Assembly: GCA_900314655.1 (NCBI GenBank)
Contig: OMWC01000003.1
Span: 62,001-126,000, forward strand
Length of the DNA: 64,000 nucleotides
DNA from: an uncultured Prevotellaceae bacterium
Lineage (GTDB): Bacteria > Bacteroidota > Bacteroidia > Bacteroidales > Bacteroidaceae
Reading direction: 5' to 3'
A program made the translations under genes and the position numbers. The notes under the pieces were generated by a model. That model was given only the letters and a program-made list of their open reading frames with translations, made no database searches and had not been told where the DNA came from. Each line of letters opens with the position of its first letter. Positions within the stretch are counted from its first letter, which is position 1. Below, piece after piece: positions 18,345 through 26,576 of this stretch.

Positions 18345-20687
18345 TTATTTCGAGGCCGCTGCCGATCTGATGGTGAGGGTAGCGGTAGGAAGACTGCTCC
18401 TGACGCTCACCTGCGTCAGGCCTTTCTTCGATGTGCTACGCACCACCAGGAGTGCACGTCCTTTCCAGGTAGTCACTTGTGGCGAAGTGGTGGGTTCCCT
18501 GTCTTTCAGGTCTGCACTTGCAAAGGCCATAAAGCGTCCTTGTCCCTTCACGGCAGCCTCGCAAGCAATAGCTGCATCGGGACAAATGCGCCCTTCGCGG
18601 TCTATCACCTCCACGGTCACGAATGCCAAGTCTTGTCCGTCGGCCGTTATCACATTGCGGTCAGCCTTCAGCCGTAGTGCTGCAGGCTCTCCAGCCGTAG
18701 CGAGCGTCACCTCCTTGTTGCCTGCCTGTGCGCGAAGTGTTCCTGCCTCATAGGGCACCGTGAAGACCGCCTTGTATTCCGTATCCCTTCCCACGGCCTT
18801 GGAGCCAATCTCCTTGCCGTTGAGGAACAGTTTGGCCTCCTTTGCCTTCGTATAGACCTCCACTTCAATGGGTTTGCCTTCCCATCCGCTCCAGTTCCAG
18901 CTCTCCCATGTGGGCCATACACTCCATGAAGTGCCGTGAATCTTGCCGTGGTAACCATCAGGTTCCTTCACGGCCATATACACGTCCTCTGCGTCTTTCC
19001 ACAGCATTTCGCGGTAGTGGCTGATAGGTCTGCGCCATCCTGTGATATCTACATCGCCACAGCAGGCTCCGTGCCAGTCGGGCTGTCCTCCTTCCGCATA
19101 ACTCTCTCCAGGGCGCTCCCCTTCGTAGTAGTTGCGGCCGATGCCCGACTCTCCGAGGTAGTCGAGTCCCGTCCATACCATGTCGCCCACCACGTAAGCG
19201 TTATCCTTCACCGTGGCCCAGTTCCTGAAAGCATCCCGTGGGAAACTCTCCGTCTGCCACATCACGCGCTTCGGGTTGCGCTCATGGTCGCTGGCGTGTT
19301 TGAAGATCATGTAGTTGTAGCCGCCAATATCAAGCACGTCAAAGTGGGGATCATAGATTTCCCAGTCGCGGTCCCATGCGCAGAGAGCCTCCGTGATGGG
19401 GCGCGTCGTGTCGCATTCCAGTACTGCTCCCTTCAGCAGCTTCGCCGTATGCACCACGCGGATGTCCTTCCTTTCTATTACCTCGTTGCCCAGACTCCAA
19501 GCGATAATCGACGGGTGATTGCGGTCTCTCATCACCATGGCTTGGATATCCTCGCGGTAGCACGAGTCAATCATCGTTGAGTAGTCGTATTTCGTCTTGG
19601 CCGTGCGCCAGCCGTCAAAAGCCTCGCCCACCACGAGCATGCCTATTGAGTCGCAGGCGTCCAGGAAAGCCCTCGTGGTAGGGTTGTGGCTGGTGCGTAT
19701 CAGGTTGAAACCAGCCTCTTTCATCTGCCTCACCTTCCGTATCTCAGCTGCATCGAAGGCCATGGCTCCCAGCACTCCGTCGTCATGATGCACGCAAGCA
19801 CCGTTCAGCAGCATCGGTTTGCCGTTGAGCACGAAACCTCTTTCTGCGTCAAACGAGAACGTTCGGATGCCGTAGCTCGCCGTTTGCCGGTCTATGGTCG
19901 TGCCCCCTTCCTTCAGTTCAGCCTTCACTTCGTAGCGATAAGGATCATCCGGTGACCACAGGTGCGGCGTCTTTACCACGAACGATGTCGTGACCTCCTT
20001 TCTTTCACCCGCCTTCAGGCTCACCATCATCTGCCCGTTGCCTACCGCCACCGAAGCATTCCTGTCGCGTTCAGAATTGTTCTCCACCGTCACCTGAACC
20101 TTCACCACGGCTCTTTCAGCTGTCACATCCGGTGTGCTGACGAATACCCCGTTCTCTGCGATGTGCAGTGCTGGCATCGTCTCCATCCACACGTGTCGGT
20201 AGATGCCCGATCCCGAATACCAGCGGCAGTTAGGCTGTTCCTCGTTGTTCACCTTCACCGTCACCACGTTCTTCCGTTTGTCCTTATATAAATAAGGTGT
20301 GATGTCAACCGTAAACGGCGTGTAGCCATAGCCATGCCTTCCGGCAGCCTTGCCGTTTACCGTCACTTCCGCCTTCTGGTAAACTCCTTCGAAGTGGAGC
20401 CTCACGATGTCGCCCTTTGGTGAACTGAAACGTTTGGTGTATTCCCCTTTTCCGGCATGATACCATCCGCCCCCCGTTCCCGTGGAGCCCGTTTCGGGAT
20501 CAGGAGCCGTATAGATATCCCAGTCGTGAGGCAGATCTACGCTGATGGTTTTCCCTTCGTGCGTAAACTCCCATCCGTTGTCGAAGAGCACCCTTTCAGA
20601 ACACTTAGCCCCCTGGGCCATTACCATTGTAGCACACCCTACGCTCATCAGCGCGCAGCAGGCGATGAACCGTTTGATTGTTTTCAT
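18345..20687 (-). CDS. Glycoside hydrolase family 2 (beta-galactosidase-like)
   Basis: A 780-residue exported enzyme with signal peptide (cut near A-Q25), the N-terminal sugar-binding jelly roll (D-L-P-H-D-W at 51-56), the immunoglobulin-like middle domain, and the TIM barrel. The acid/base Glu402 lies in S-L-G-N-E-V and the nucleophile Glu480 in W-Q-T-E-S-F. The end contains DUF4982-like and Big-like beta domains. The family removes non-reducing beta-galactosyl, beta-glucuronyl or related sugars; which one is not fixed by these motifs. No SusC/SusD pair is nearby, so it is a stand-alone gene with its own promoter. Confidence 0.92.
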   Translation of the reverse strand: MKTIKRFIACCALMSVGCATMVMAQGAKCSERVLFDNGWEFTHEGKTISVDLPHDWDIYTAPDPETGSTGTGGGWYHAGKGEYTKRFSSPKGDIVRLHFEGVYQKAEVTVNGKAAGRHGYGYTPFTVDITPYLYKDKRKNVVTVKVNNEEQPNCRWYSGSGIYRHVWMETMPALHIAENGVFVSTPDVTAERAVVKVQVTVENNSERDRNASVAVGNGQMMVSLKAGERKEVTTSFVVKTPHLWSPDDPYRYEVKAELKEGGTTIDRQTASYGIRTFSFDAERGFVLNGKPMLLNGACVHHDDGVLGAMAFDAAEIRKVRQMKEAGFNLIRTSHNPTTRAFLDACDSIGMLVVGEAFDGWRTAKTKYDYSTMIDSCYREDIQAMVMRDRNHPSIIAWSLGNEVIERKDIRVVHTAKLLKGAVLECDTTRPITEALCAWDRDWEIYDPHFDVLDIGGYNYMIFKHASDHERNPKRVMWQTESFPRDAFRNWATVKDNAYVVGDMVWTGLDYLGESGIGRNYYEGERPGESYAEGGQPDWHGACCGDVDITGWRRPISHYREMLWKDAEDVYMAVKEPDGYHGKIHGTSWSVWPTWESWNWSGWEGKPIEVEVYTKAKEAKLFLNGKEIGSKAVGRDTEYKAVFTVPYEAGTLRAQAGNKEVTLATAGEPAALRLKADRNVITADGQDLAFVTVEVIDREGRICPDAAIACEAAVKGQGRFMAFASADLKDREPTTSPQVTTWKGRALLVVRSTSKKGLTQVSVRSSLPTATLTIRSAAASK

Positions 20688-20769
20688 ATTTCCTTCTTCT
20701 ATTTTTTAGGCAAACGTGTAAGTAATCAATTACAATGCTTTCTGTCGAAAGCACATTGGTTAGCGAAGG

Positions 20770-20777
20770 CAAAAATA
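20770..20777 (-). promoter_or_regulatory. -7 box of the GH2 gene
   Basis: Minus-strand TATTTTTG followed by CC, giving a leader of about 80 bases before the GH2 start at 20687. Confidence 0.55.
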
Positions 20778-20858
20778 CAAATATCTTTCCTAACTACCAA
20801 ATCTTTCCGCTATAAACTAATTCATGCCCGTCGCCCAGCGACAAGCCAATCTTGCATT

Positions 20859-22130
20859 TTACCGATTTGATCTTTCCAGGCTAACTTCCTTAACTCTGCC
20901 ATCAGAAGTGCGGCACTTCAGCTGTAGTTCCTTACCCTTCCAGTCCATCAGCATGAACGTGCAGAAATCCTTAACGGGGATCCCATTCGCTTCTATTAAG
21001 TAATCACTTGTGCGAATACCTTTCTGATAGGCTTTGGATTCTTTACGGACGAAGATCTTGAAGAAACCGAGCGTGTCGCCTTTCTCTGTCGGTATAAGTG
21101 AAAGGCTGCCCGTCTCGCGATTGCCGACCGAAATACCTTGTCCCTCGTGAGGCTGGAATACGAACCGTTTCCTAGGCGCATCGATGATCAAAGAAGCATG
21201 TTTCAGCACGGCACTCCCCCATCTCATGCTTCTGCAGTTAGTTGAAGCATACAGATCGTTGACAGGCAGATTGCCAATCTTCATGGACTTGAAGTGAAGC
21301 AATCTACCTACTACGGTATCAACCGACAAGCCATAAAACCCTGCGGCAACTTTGACCAAAGTATCCGTCTGTATTGTCATATCGTCAAGCATCATCCTTT
21401 TCTTGGGAGAATTCTTGAACCAAAAGTCAAGGGCATCCTCTGGAAGATCTAACCATATATTTATGGCACCCGTGTCAAATATTGTTTCCATCAGAACCAG
21501 AGGCGTGTCGATAAGAATCTCTGGGCAGTAGCTCTTCTTCATGTTATATTTTGCTGAAGGGAGCCCTTTCTCCTCTTTTGCAAAGAAATTCTTTCTGTCG
21601 GTGATGATGAGCAGGCTGTCTTTCGTGTCCAGTTTGAATGAGAGACCTTTGCCCGTAAGATTGAAACCAATGGCACCGTCAAACTTGTTGCAAACAAACT
21701 CGCTCATCGCATCCCCCACGATGACAGGATAGTTCTCGATACGGAGATTCCCTATCCTAACAGATGGAATCTGGTAGATTGCCCTATTGTGACTTCTGTA
21801 GTTGGCGTCGTGGATGAGCACGCTGTCTGCCGTTACCTGCTTCATCCAAGCTTCTTTCTGTCCCATCCATATTCCGATTGGTGTACCTGTGTCAAACAGC
21901 ATGTTTAGCGTTTGCCCTTCTATCTCAACGGGCACGATGACCGCTCCGCCGATTACCCGAACCTTGATAGTGTCGGCAAAATCCTTCTTCGAGAGGCTGA
22001 TGGCCTCCGTTGACAACTTGAACAAGTCAGCAGCCATAGCCGAAGATAAGCTGAAGGCAGCAAGCAGGATGGCGATGACATAGTTCATAAACCATTGATA
22101 CTGCATATTTCTAACAATTAGGTTTTTCAT
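20859..22130 (-). CDS. Exported retropepsin-like aspartyl protease with PDZ-like end
   Basis: This 423-residue protein carries a signal peptide and two D-T-G motifs in one chain: D80-T81-G82 (L-F-D-T-G-T-P) and D219-T220-G221 (I-F-D-T-G-A-I). This is the pattern of a duplicated aspartyl-protease fold. The last 60 residues (K-A-Y-Q-K-G-I-R-T-S-D-Y-L-I-E-A-N-G) look like a PDZ domain, which would bind C-terminal peptides. Similar fused proteins occur in Bacteroidetes, but the substrate is unknown. ATGs at 22106 and 22088 are alternative starts and would give a more usual signal peptide length. Confidence 0.75.
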   Translation of the reverse strand: MKNLIVRNMQYQWFMNYVIAILLAAFSLSSAMAADLFKLSTEAISLSKKDFADTIKVRVIGGAVIVPVEIEGQTLNMLFDTGTPIGIWMGQKEAWMKQVTADSVLIHDANYRSHNRAIYQIPSVRIGNLRIENYPVIVGDAMSEFVCNKFDGAIGFNLTGKGLSFKLDTKDSLLIITDRKNFFAKEEKGLPSAKYNMKKSYCPEILIDTPLVLMETIFDTGAINIWLDLPEDALDFWFKNSPKKRMMLDDMTIQTDTLVKVAAGFYGLSVDTVVGRLLHFKSMKIGNLPVNDLYASTNCRSMRWGSAVLKHASLIIDAPRKRFVFQPHEGQGISVGNRETGSLSLIPTEKGDTLGFFKIFVRKESKAYQKGIRTSDYLIEANGIPVKDFCTFMLMDWKGKELQLKCRTSDGRVKEVSLERSNR

Positions 22131-22166
22131 ACATGTTTGTTTTTGAGGAACAGGTAAAGATTATCT

Positions 22167-23171
22167 TTACCGTTTTAAGTATTTCTTTCCGTTCTTAATG
22201 TATATATTGCTATCTGCATTACGGTATTGGATACCACTCAATGAATATTCACTTACATCTTCTACTTTCTGCATTTCCGTTTCTTTGATGCCTGTCTCTG
22301 TACCCCATGTAATATAAAAGATGTCTTTAAGAACACCATTCGTCTCCATTTTTACTGTTGTTACATATCTATCGGCATCTGTATCATACGAAAAATGGCG
22401 CTTCATAACGATATTATTATCATTTTTCACGATGCAATCTGATGACAAGTTTGCAGGTGCTGTGCCGCAAAGAATAGACATAGGCAAATACAAGCGGCCG
22501 AACTCTATAATGGTTTCCCCACCTCCACCAATGATAGAAGTAGGTGTTCCGCCAAATAGAATATTCAAGATACCATTCCTGTTTCTAACATCAGAAATAG
22601 TGTTTTCCACTTTTAAAACACCCGGATTTGTCTTGTGTGTTATTTCTGGGATATTCCCATTGGCATCCCATCCAAAAGATATTTCTTGAAAAGCATCGTA
22701 ATCTTCAGCCTTGAATATTTCATGGACCTTACTAAGTTTGTCACCATCATAGGTGAAATCAAGCGTGCGTTCTTTCCACTCGCTATCTACAAGTGTTTCT
22801 ACTGATTTTACGATTTTGCCATCAGATATGTAATAAGAGCCCCATTCGATATCTCGTTCATAACCAAGGAAATAATATTTTTGCTTAAAATCGATGATGT
22901 TTCCATTCTCCTTGGGAGTACATTTTACTTCTACGCCTAATGTTTCGGAAGCCTCAGTCCATTCTATAGTCATGTGGCTAATCATGCCGTTTTCATAGTT
23001 GAACGATATCTCATCATGCCCCACGACATTTCCGTCTTTAAGATACTCATGGCTAATATGTGAAATTAACTTCTCGTGAGCCGATGCTTTTAAAGCAACC
23101 GTTTGAGCATTCATGCCGGTGATTGATGCTGTCAGCACCACCAGCGCAAGGGTAAATTTCTTTGTATTCAT
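22167..23171 (-). CDS. DUF4595-like exported protein with C-terminal sorting-like tail
   Basis: A 334-residue exported protein with a signal peptide (about residues 1-22). It contains beta-rich repeats of the type Y-x-Y-D-G-D-K-L and F-x-W-D-A-N-G-N, as in DUF4595 proteins of Bacteroidetes. The last 30 residues (Y-S-L-S-G-I-Q-Y then I-Y-I-K-N-G-K-K-Y) match the tail of the LRR protein at 52478 and suggest type IX-like export. Its stop codon lies inside a perfect 8-bp hairpin (22153-22160 with 22164-22171), which has no T-run. Function unknown. Confidence 0.65.
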   Translation of the reverse strand: MNTKKFTLALVVLTASITGMNAQTVALKASAHEKLISHISHEYLKDGNVVGHDEISFNYENGMISHMTIEWTEASETLGVEVKCTPKENGNIIDFKQKYYFLGYERDIEWGSYYISDGKIVKSVETLVDSEWKERTLDFTYDGDKLSKVHEIFKAEDYDAFQEISFGWDANGNIPEITHKTNPGVLKVENTISDVRNRNGILNILFGGTPTSIIGGGGETIIEFGRLYLPMSILCGTAPANLSSDCIVKNDNNIVMKRHFSYDTDADRYVTTVKMETNGVLKDIFYITWGTETGIKETEMQKVEDVSEYSLSGIQYRNADSNIYIKNGKKYLKR

Positions 23172-23278
23172 ACTTTTAAATGTTTTGTTAATACTAATTT
23201 ATCCCTATATCGTATGAAACGTTGAAAAGTAAATGGTATCAATAATGTTTTCTATTTTTTTGTAAAACAGATTTTTCC

Positions 23279-23346
23279 CTAAAAACACTGACACCACCGC
23301 ACACCCCCGATAAACAGGGCGATGTGCGGGGGGCAGTGTTTTTTAT
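23279..23346. terminator. Terminator between the small membrane protein and the DUF4595 gene
   Basis: AAAAACACTG pairs with CAGTGTTTTTT, with a second stem CCGCACA...TGTGCGG inside it. T-runs on both strands make it potentially bidirectional. It ends the leftward transcript that begins at the ECF sigma gene. Confidence 0.8.
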
Positions 23347-23421
23347 CTTTTTTTCTGTTTAGACCTGCTAAACTCTATTAAAGTGGAAACTTCGGTGTGC
23401 CTTAATGGTTAAAGGTTCGTT

Positions 23422-23742
23422 TTATTGATTAGCGAGGGAATATAGTATTGATGTGCAGGCATAGAATATGCCGAACATAATCAGATTTAATATGATGCCA
23501 ATGACGGCCCATGTTCGAGGTTTCTTAAAAAGGCCAATGATACAACAGATAACAGCTATTGGAACCAAAAAGAGATTGATATAATGGATCACTGGTATAA
23601 TGTAAAAGAGGAGAGCAAATAAAGTCATTATAAACCCAGCCTTACCAACTGCGTTTGACTGTTGTTTCACAATGATGTACTGGGGCGCAGGTTGCTGGTT
23701 GGGTTGCTGTCCCTGATTGTTTGTTTGAATATTGTTGTCCAT
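23422..23742 (-). CDS. Small two-helix membrane protein (DUF4190-like)
   Basis: This 106-residue protein starts with a Gln/Asn/Pro-rich cytosolic segment of about 30 residues, followed by two membrane hairpin helices with a short P-R-T-W loop between them. The layout matches DUF4190-type proteins, for which no activity is known. It is the last gene of the leftward sigma/anti-sigma cluster. A terminator follows about 75 bases after the stop. Confidence 0.65.
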   Translation of the reverse strand: MDNNIQTNNQGQQPNQQPAPQYIIVKQQSNAVGKAGFIMTLFALLFYIIPVIHYINLFLVPIAVICCIIGLFKKPRTWAVIGIILNLIMFGIFYACTSILYSLANQ

Positions 23743-23796
23743 GATTGTTACGGCTTATATGTATTCTGTATATTTTTTGTAAACTCTTGTTCTAAT

Positions 23797-24351
23797 TTAT
23801 TTCCAAGTAACAGGTACGTCGCGGAATTTAATTGTTTGTTTGTTTAAATTGTTGAGATCTCCTAGAAGTTCAAAAACAATACTATTCAATCTGCTTGGAC
23901 AATTTTGGACATCCTTAAATCTATACTTTATTGATCCTGGTGTGTCTTTATAGAATATTCCGTAGCTTTTCCCATCGTTAACACTAACACCAAAATAAGC
24001 ACTTTTATAATTTTTCCCAGAATAATCAATTATCGTTCCTCCATTATTAGTACTTATTTCTTTGTCAGGTCCATTGTTATAACACTTAATAGTTACAATC
24101 AACTCTCCTGTGTTTTCATTGCCTTCAACGCTCTCAACGGAGAGTTTTATGTTTTCGTACATCTGATAGTTTGGGGCATTTTTGATGTTCAATGCCTTTT
24201 TGTACTCCTCGTTGTCACGAGTAAGACTTTCTACCCGTGCATTTAGATTCTGGATTGTAGTCTCCAGTTCTTTAATTTTTTGCTGATTATTTTGTGCCTG
24301 AATGTTCAGCGACAAGGTGATGAATGCGAGATATAATGCTAACTTTTTCAT
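23797..24351 (-). CDS. Exported coiled-coil protein, copy B, sigma cluster
   Basis: This 184-residue protein has a signal peptide (1-20), a coiled coil (about 21-54) and a beta-rich domain (about 60-184) that ends F-R-D-V-P-V-T-W-K. It is a paralogue of the next gene (24392-24916): the signal peptide, the A-L-N-I-K-N-A-P-N-Y junction, the S-V-E-G-N-E motif and the tail are nearly identical. The terminal F-R-D-x-P-V resembles the F-R-N-I-S-I end of the anti-sigma factor's outer domain, so the three may share a fold. Function unknown. Confidence 0.7.
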   Translation of the reverse strand: MKKLALYLAFITLSLNIQAQNNQQKIKELETTIQNLNARVESLTRDNEEYKKALNIKNAPNYQMYENIKLSVESVEGNENTGELIVTIKCYNNGPDKEISTNNGGTIIDYSGKNYKSAYFGVSVNDGKSYGIFYKDTPGSIKYRFKDVQNCPSRLNSIVFELLGDLNNLNKQTIKFRDVPVTWK

Positions 24352-24391
24352 ATTTTCTTTCTTTTTCTTGATTAGTACTATGTTAGAATGC

Positions 24392-24916
24392 TTATTTCCA
24401 AGTAACAGGTATGTCGCGGAATTTTATTTCTTGTGGGTCATATAAATGTTCGATAGATTTGATTTTAAGAATTAGATTGCTAAATCTGCTTGGACTATTT
24501 TCGACCTTAGTAAATGTGATCTTTATTGATCCAGGTGTGTCTTTATAGAAAGTTCCAGAATAATTTCCGTTGTTAACACTACAATCGCGGCCTTTATATG
24601 CTCTACCTGAATTATCAATTATCGTTTCTTTTTCAACAAAGATTTTATTGTCAGGTCCATTGTTGTAACCCTTGATTGTTACGATTACTTCTCCTGTGTC
24701 TTCATTGCCTTCAACGCTCTCAATGGAAAACTTTATATTTTCGAACATCTTGTAGTTTGGAGCATTTTTGATGTTCAATGCCTTTTGATACTCATCAATC
24801 TGTGCTTGAAGACTTTGGATTTTTGCTTCCAATTCCTTTACTCTTTGCTGACTCTCTTGTGCCTGAATGTTCAGCGACAAGGTGATAAATGCGAGATAAA
24901 ATGCTAATCTTTTCAT
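24392..24916 (-). CDS. Exported coiled-coil protein, copy A, sigma cluster
   Basis: A 174-residue protein with signal peptide (1-20, cut at A-Q20), a short coiled coil (21-47, Q-Q-R-V-K-E-L-E-A-K-I), and a beta-sandwich-like domain (55-174) ending K-F-R-D-I-P-V-T-W-K. The paralogue B lies 40 bases downstream. Together with the anti-sigma gene upstream on the same strand this forms one transcription unit. The domain resembles DUF4352-type extracellular beta domains, but the match is by eye only. Confidence 0.7.
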   Translation of the reverse strand: MKRLAFYLAFITLSLNIQAQESQQRVKELEAKIQSLQAQIDEYQKALNIKNAPNYKMFENIKFSIESVEGNEDTGEVIVTIKGYNNGPDNKIFVEKETIIDNSGRAYKGRDCSVNNGNYSGTFYKDTPGSIKITFTKVENSPSRFSNLILKIKSIEHLYDPQEIKFRDIPVTWK

Positions 24917-24996
24917 ATTCGTATTGTTTATAATGTTTATAGATTTTGCTTGTATATCGTGGAATGAATCAAAAGGTAAACGGCAAATGGGATTTT

Positions 24997-25893
24997 TTAT
25001 CGTGGAATGGAAATATTCCTAAATCTGGCAGGATGGATGCTGTTCCTATCCTTTATGTTGAACATATCAATCTGTGAATAATCCTTATTCATCTTAAACT
25101 TAACAACCATTGTTGCAGTATTGCCTTTCTTGAGCATAAAATTCGAACTGTTTGAAGGGCTGAATGTCATGCTGATAAGCTTTGCTGCTTCTCCTCCTGC
25201 CATTAAGACGGGATTTTCAAGACTTATACTTGTGCTTTCTGTATGATTGGATATCAAAACGCGAAGAGTGATGACTCCATTATTGGAACTGATGCTTTTT
25301 AGAACATATTGAGTGTTGCCAATGGATTTAGTTTGAGAATAAGAGGCTTCACGTGCGACTTCTTGTGTGGCTTCAGGCTCTTCCTCTTTTTTTATTTCTT
25401 CCTTTGGTTGCGGAGTTTCATTTTCAACATTATCCTTCGTCACAGAGGATACTTCAGCTTGTGGTTTTGCTTCATCTTTCTTCTTGTCACCCTTTTCTTC
25501 CTCCTGTGCCTTAGGCAATTGTGTGGGATTACCTTCAATCTTGACGGGCGCTTTGAATTCTTTCTGAATGGTCTGCGAGGTGCCTTCTTTTTTATCGTTG
25601 AGCCAGAAATAGAGACCGGTGGCTATGGAGCCTGTGACCATTGCGATGGCCAAGAAAAGGGCGGCTATGGTTGCAATGTAGCGTTTGCGGTCAGAGTGTG
25701 AGCTGAGTTTTATCTTGTCGATGCGCTCGTTCTCTTTTTCGAGGGCTACGTCTTTGATGCTATGGATGATATAGGCCATGGTGCGAACGTCATCTTCCAG
25801 CGAAGGCCATTTCTTCATCTGGCTTTCGAATGATTCTTCTTCGCTGGGCTCCATCAGCCCGTTGAGGTAACGTTCTATCTTATCTATATCCAT
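24997..25893 (-). CDS. Single-pass anti-sigma-factor-like protein
   Basis: A 298-residue protein with a short acidic cytosolic part (1-71, R-Y-L-N-G-L-M-E-P-S-E-E-E, as in anti-sigma N-termini), one membrane helix (72-98), a long Lys/Glu/Pro linker (100-185) and an outer domain (190-298). It starts seven bases after the ECF sigma stop codon, so the two are translationally close, and the cytosolic part probably holds the sigma factor. No zinc-binding HxxxCxxC motif is present. The outer domain ends F-R-N-I-S-I-P-R, like the secreted proteins encoded downstream. Confidence 0.75.
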   Translation of the reverse strand: MDIDKIERYLNGLMEPSEEESFESQMKKWPSLEDDVRTMAYIIHSIKDVALEKENERIDKIKLSSHSDRKRYIATIAALFLAIAMVTGSIATGLYFWLNDKKEGTSQTIQKEFKAPVKIEGNPTQLPKAQEEEKGDKKKDEAKPQAEVSSVTKDNVENETPQPKEEIKKEEEPEATQEVAREASYSQTKSIGNTQYVLKSISSNNGVITLRVLISNHTESTSISLENPVLMAGGEAAKLISMTFSPSNSSNFMLKKGNTATMVVKFKMNKDYSQIDMFNIKDRNSIHPARFRNISIPR

Positions 25894-25900
25894 TGTTGGC

Positions 25901-26482
25901 TTAAATTAGTCCTAAGGTCTGCATGTAGTCTTTGGCCACGTTGCGCACTTTGGTCATGCACTGGTTCTTCTTGGTCTTAGCCACATCGGCGCTGGCGTAT
26001 TTCATCTGCTTTGCGATGGCTTTCATGGATTCCATTTCGTAATAGAAAAGGTTGAGGATGGTGCGACATGGCTCTACCAGTTTGTTCACGATATGACGGA
26101 CGGCATTCTGCTTCTCGCGTTCCGTTTCGTTGGCATCCTCCCAAATGGCGTTTACGCGGTCGAACATCTCGATGGTGTCGGCAGAAACATGTGCCTCGGG
26201 GTGTTGGCTGCGGATAAGGTCAACGGCTTTGTTTCGCCCGATGGTATAGATGTAACTCTTGATAGAACAGGTGAGCGTGGCGAGTTTCCCGTTTTCTATA
26301 TTTTGGTAGAAAGCCAGAAGCGAATCGTTGTAGATGTCGGCAATGTCTTCGGCGCGTAGGAAGGAGTAGCGGTTGCCGAAGTAAGCAATAAATGCCGGAC
26401 GCAATTCATCGTATATCTGTGTGAATTCGCTGTTGAATGCGGCTTTGCCTAATGTGCGAAGTTTCGTTAACGATTGAATCAT
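25901..26482 (-). CDS. ECF sigma-70 factor
   Basis: This 193-residue protein has sigma region 2 (A-E-D-I-A-D-I-Y-N-D-S-L-L-A-F-Y about 44-59; S-Y-I-Y-T-I-G-R-N-K-A-V-D about 76-88) and region 4 with a helix-turn-helix (A-I-A-K-Q-M-K-Y-A-S-A-D-V-A-K-T about 155-170). It would direct RNA polymerase to its own operon or a small regulon. The anti-sigma gene follows directly. The gene has a standard -7 box upstream rather than an obvious ECF-type promoter. Confidence 0.9.
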   Translation of the reverse strand: MIQSLTKLRTLGKAAFNSEFTQIYDELRPAFIAYFGNRYSFLRAEDIADIYNDSLLAFYQNIENGKLATLTCSIKSYIYTIGRNKAVDLIRSQHPEAHVSADTIEMFDRVNAIWEDANETEREKQNAVRHIVNKLVEPCRTILNLFYYEMESMKAIAKQMKYASADVAKTKKNQCMTKVRNVAKDYMQTLGLI

Positions 26483-26510
26483 GCTTAGATTAGAGAACTA
26501 TATTATGCCG

Positions 26511-26518
26511 CAAAGATA
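26511..26518 (-). promoter_or_regulatory. -7 box of the sigma/anti-sigma operon
   Basis: Minus-strand TATCTTTG followed by CGG, giving a leader of about 28 bases before the sigma ATG at 26482. Confidence 0.6.
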
Positions 26519-26576
26519 CAAATAAGTGGGAACAATTGCAAATAATTGAATTCCTTTTTTACACCTCTTTAATATA

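Noticed and set aside
22153..22171. Hairpin over the DUF4595 stop codon as a terminator
   Set aside because: The stem is perfect but has no T-run, and it includes the stop codon itself.
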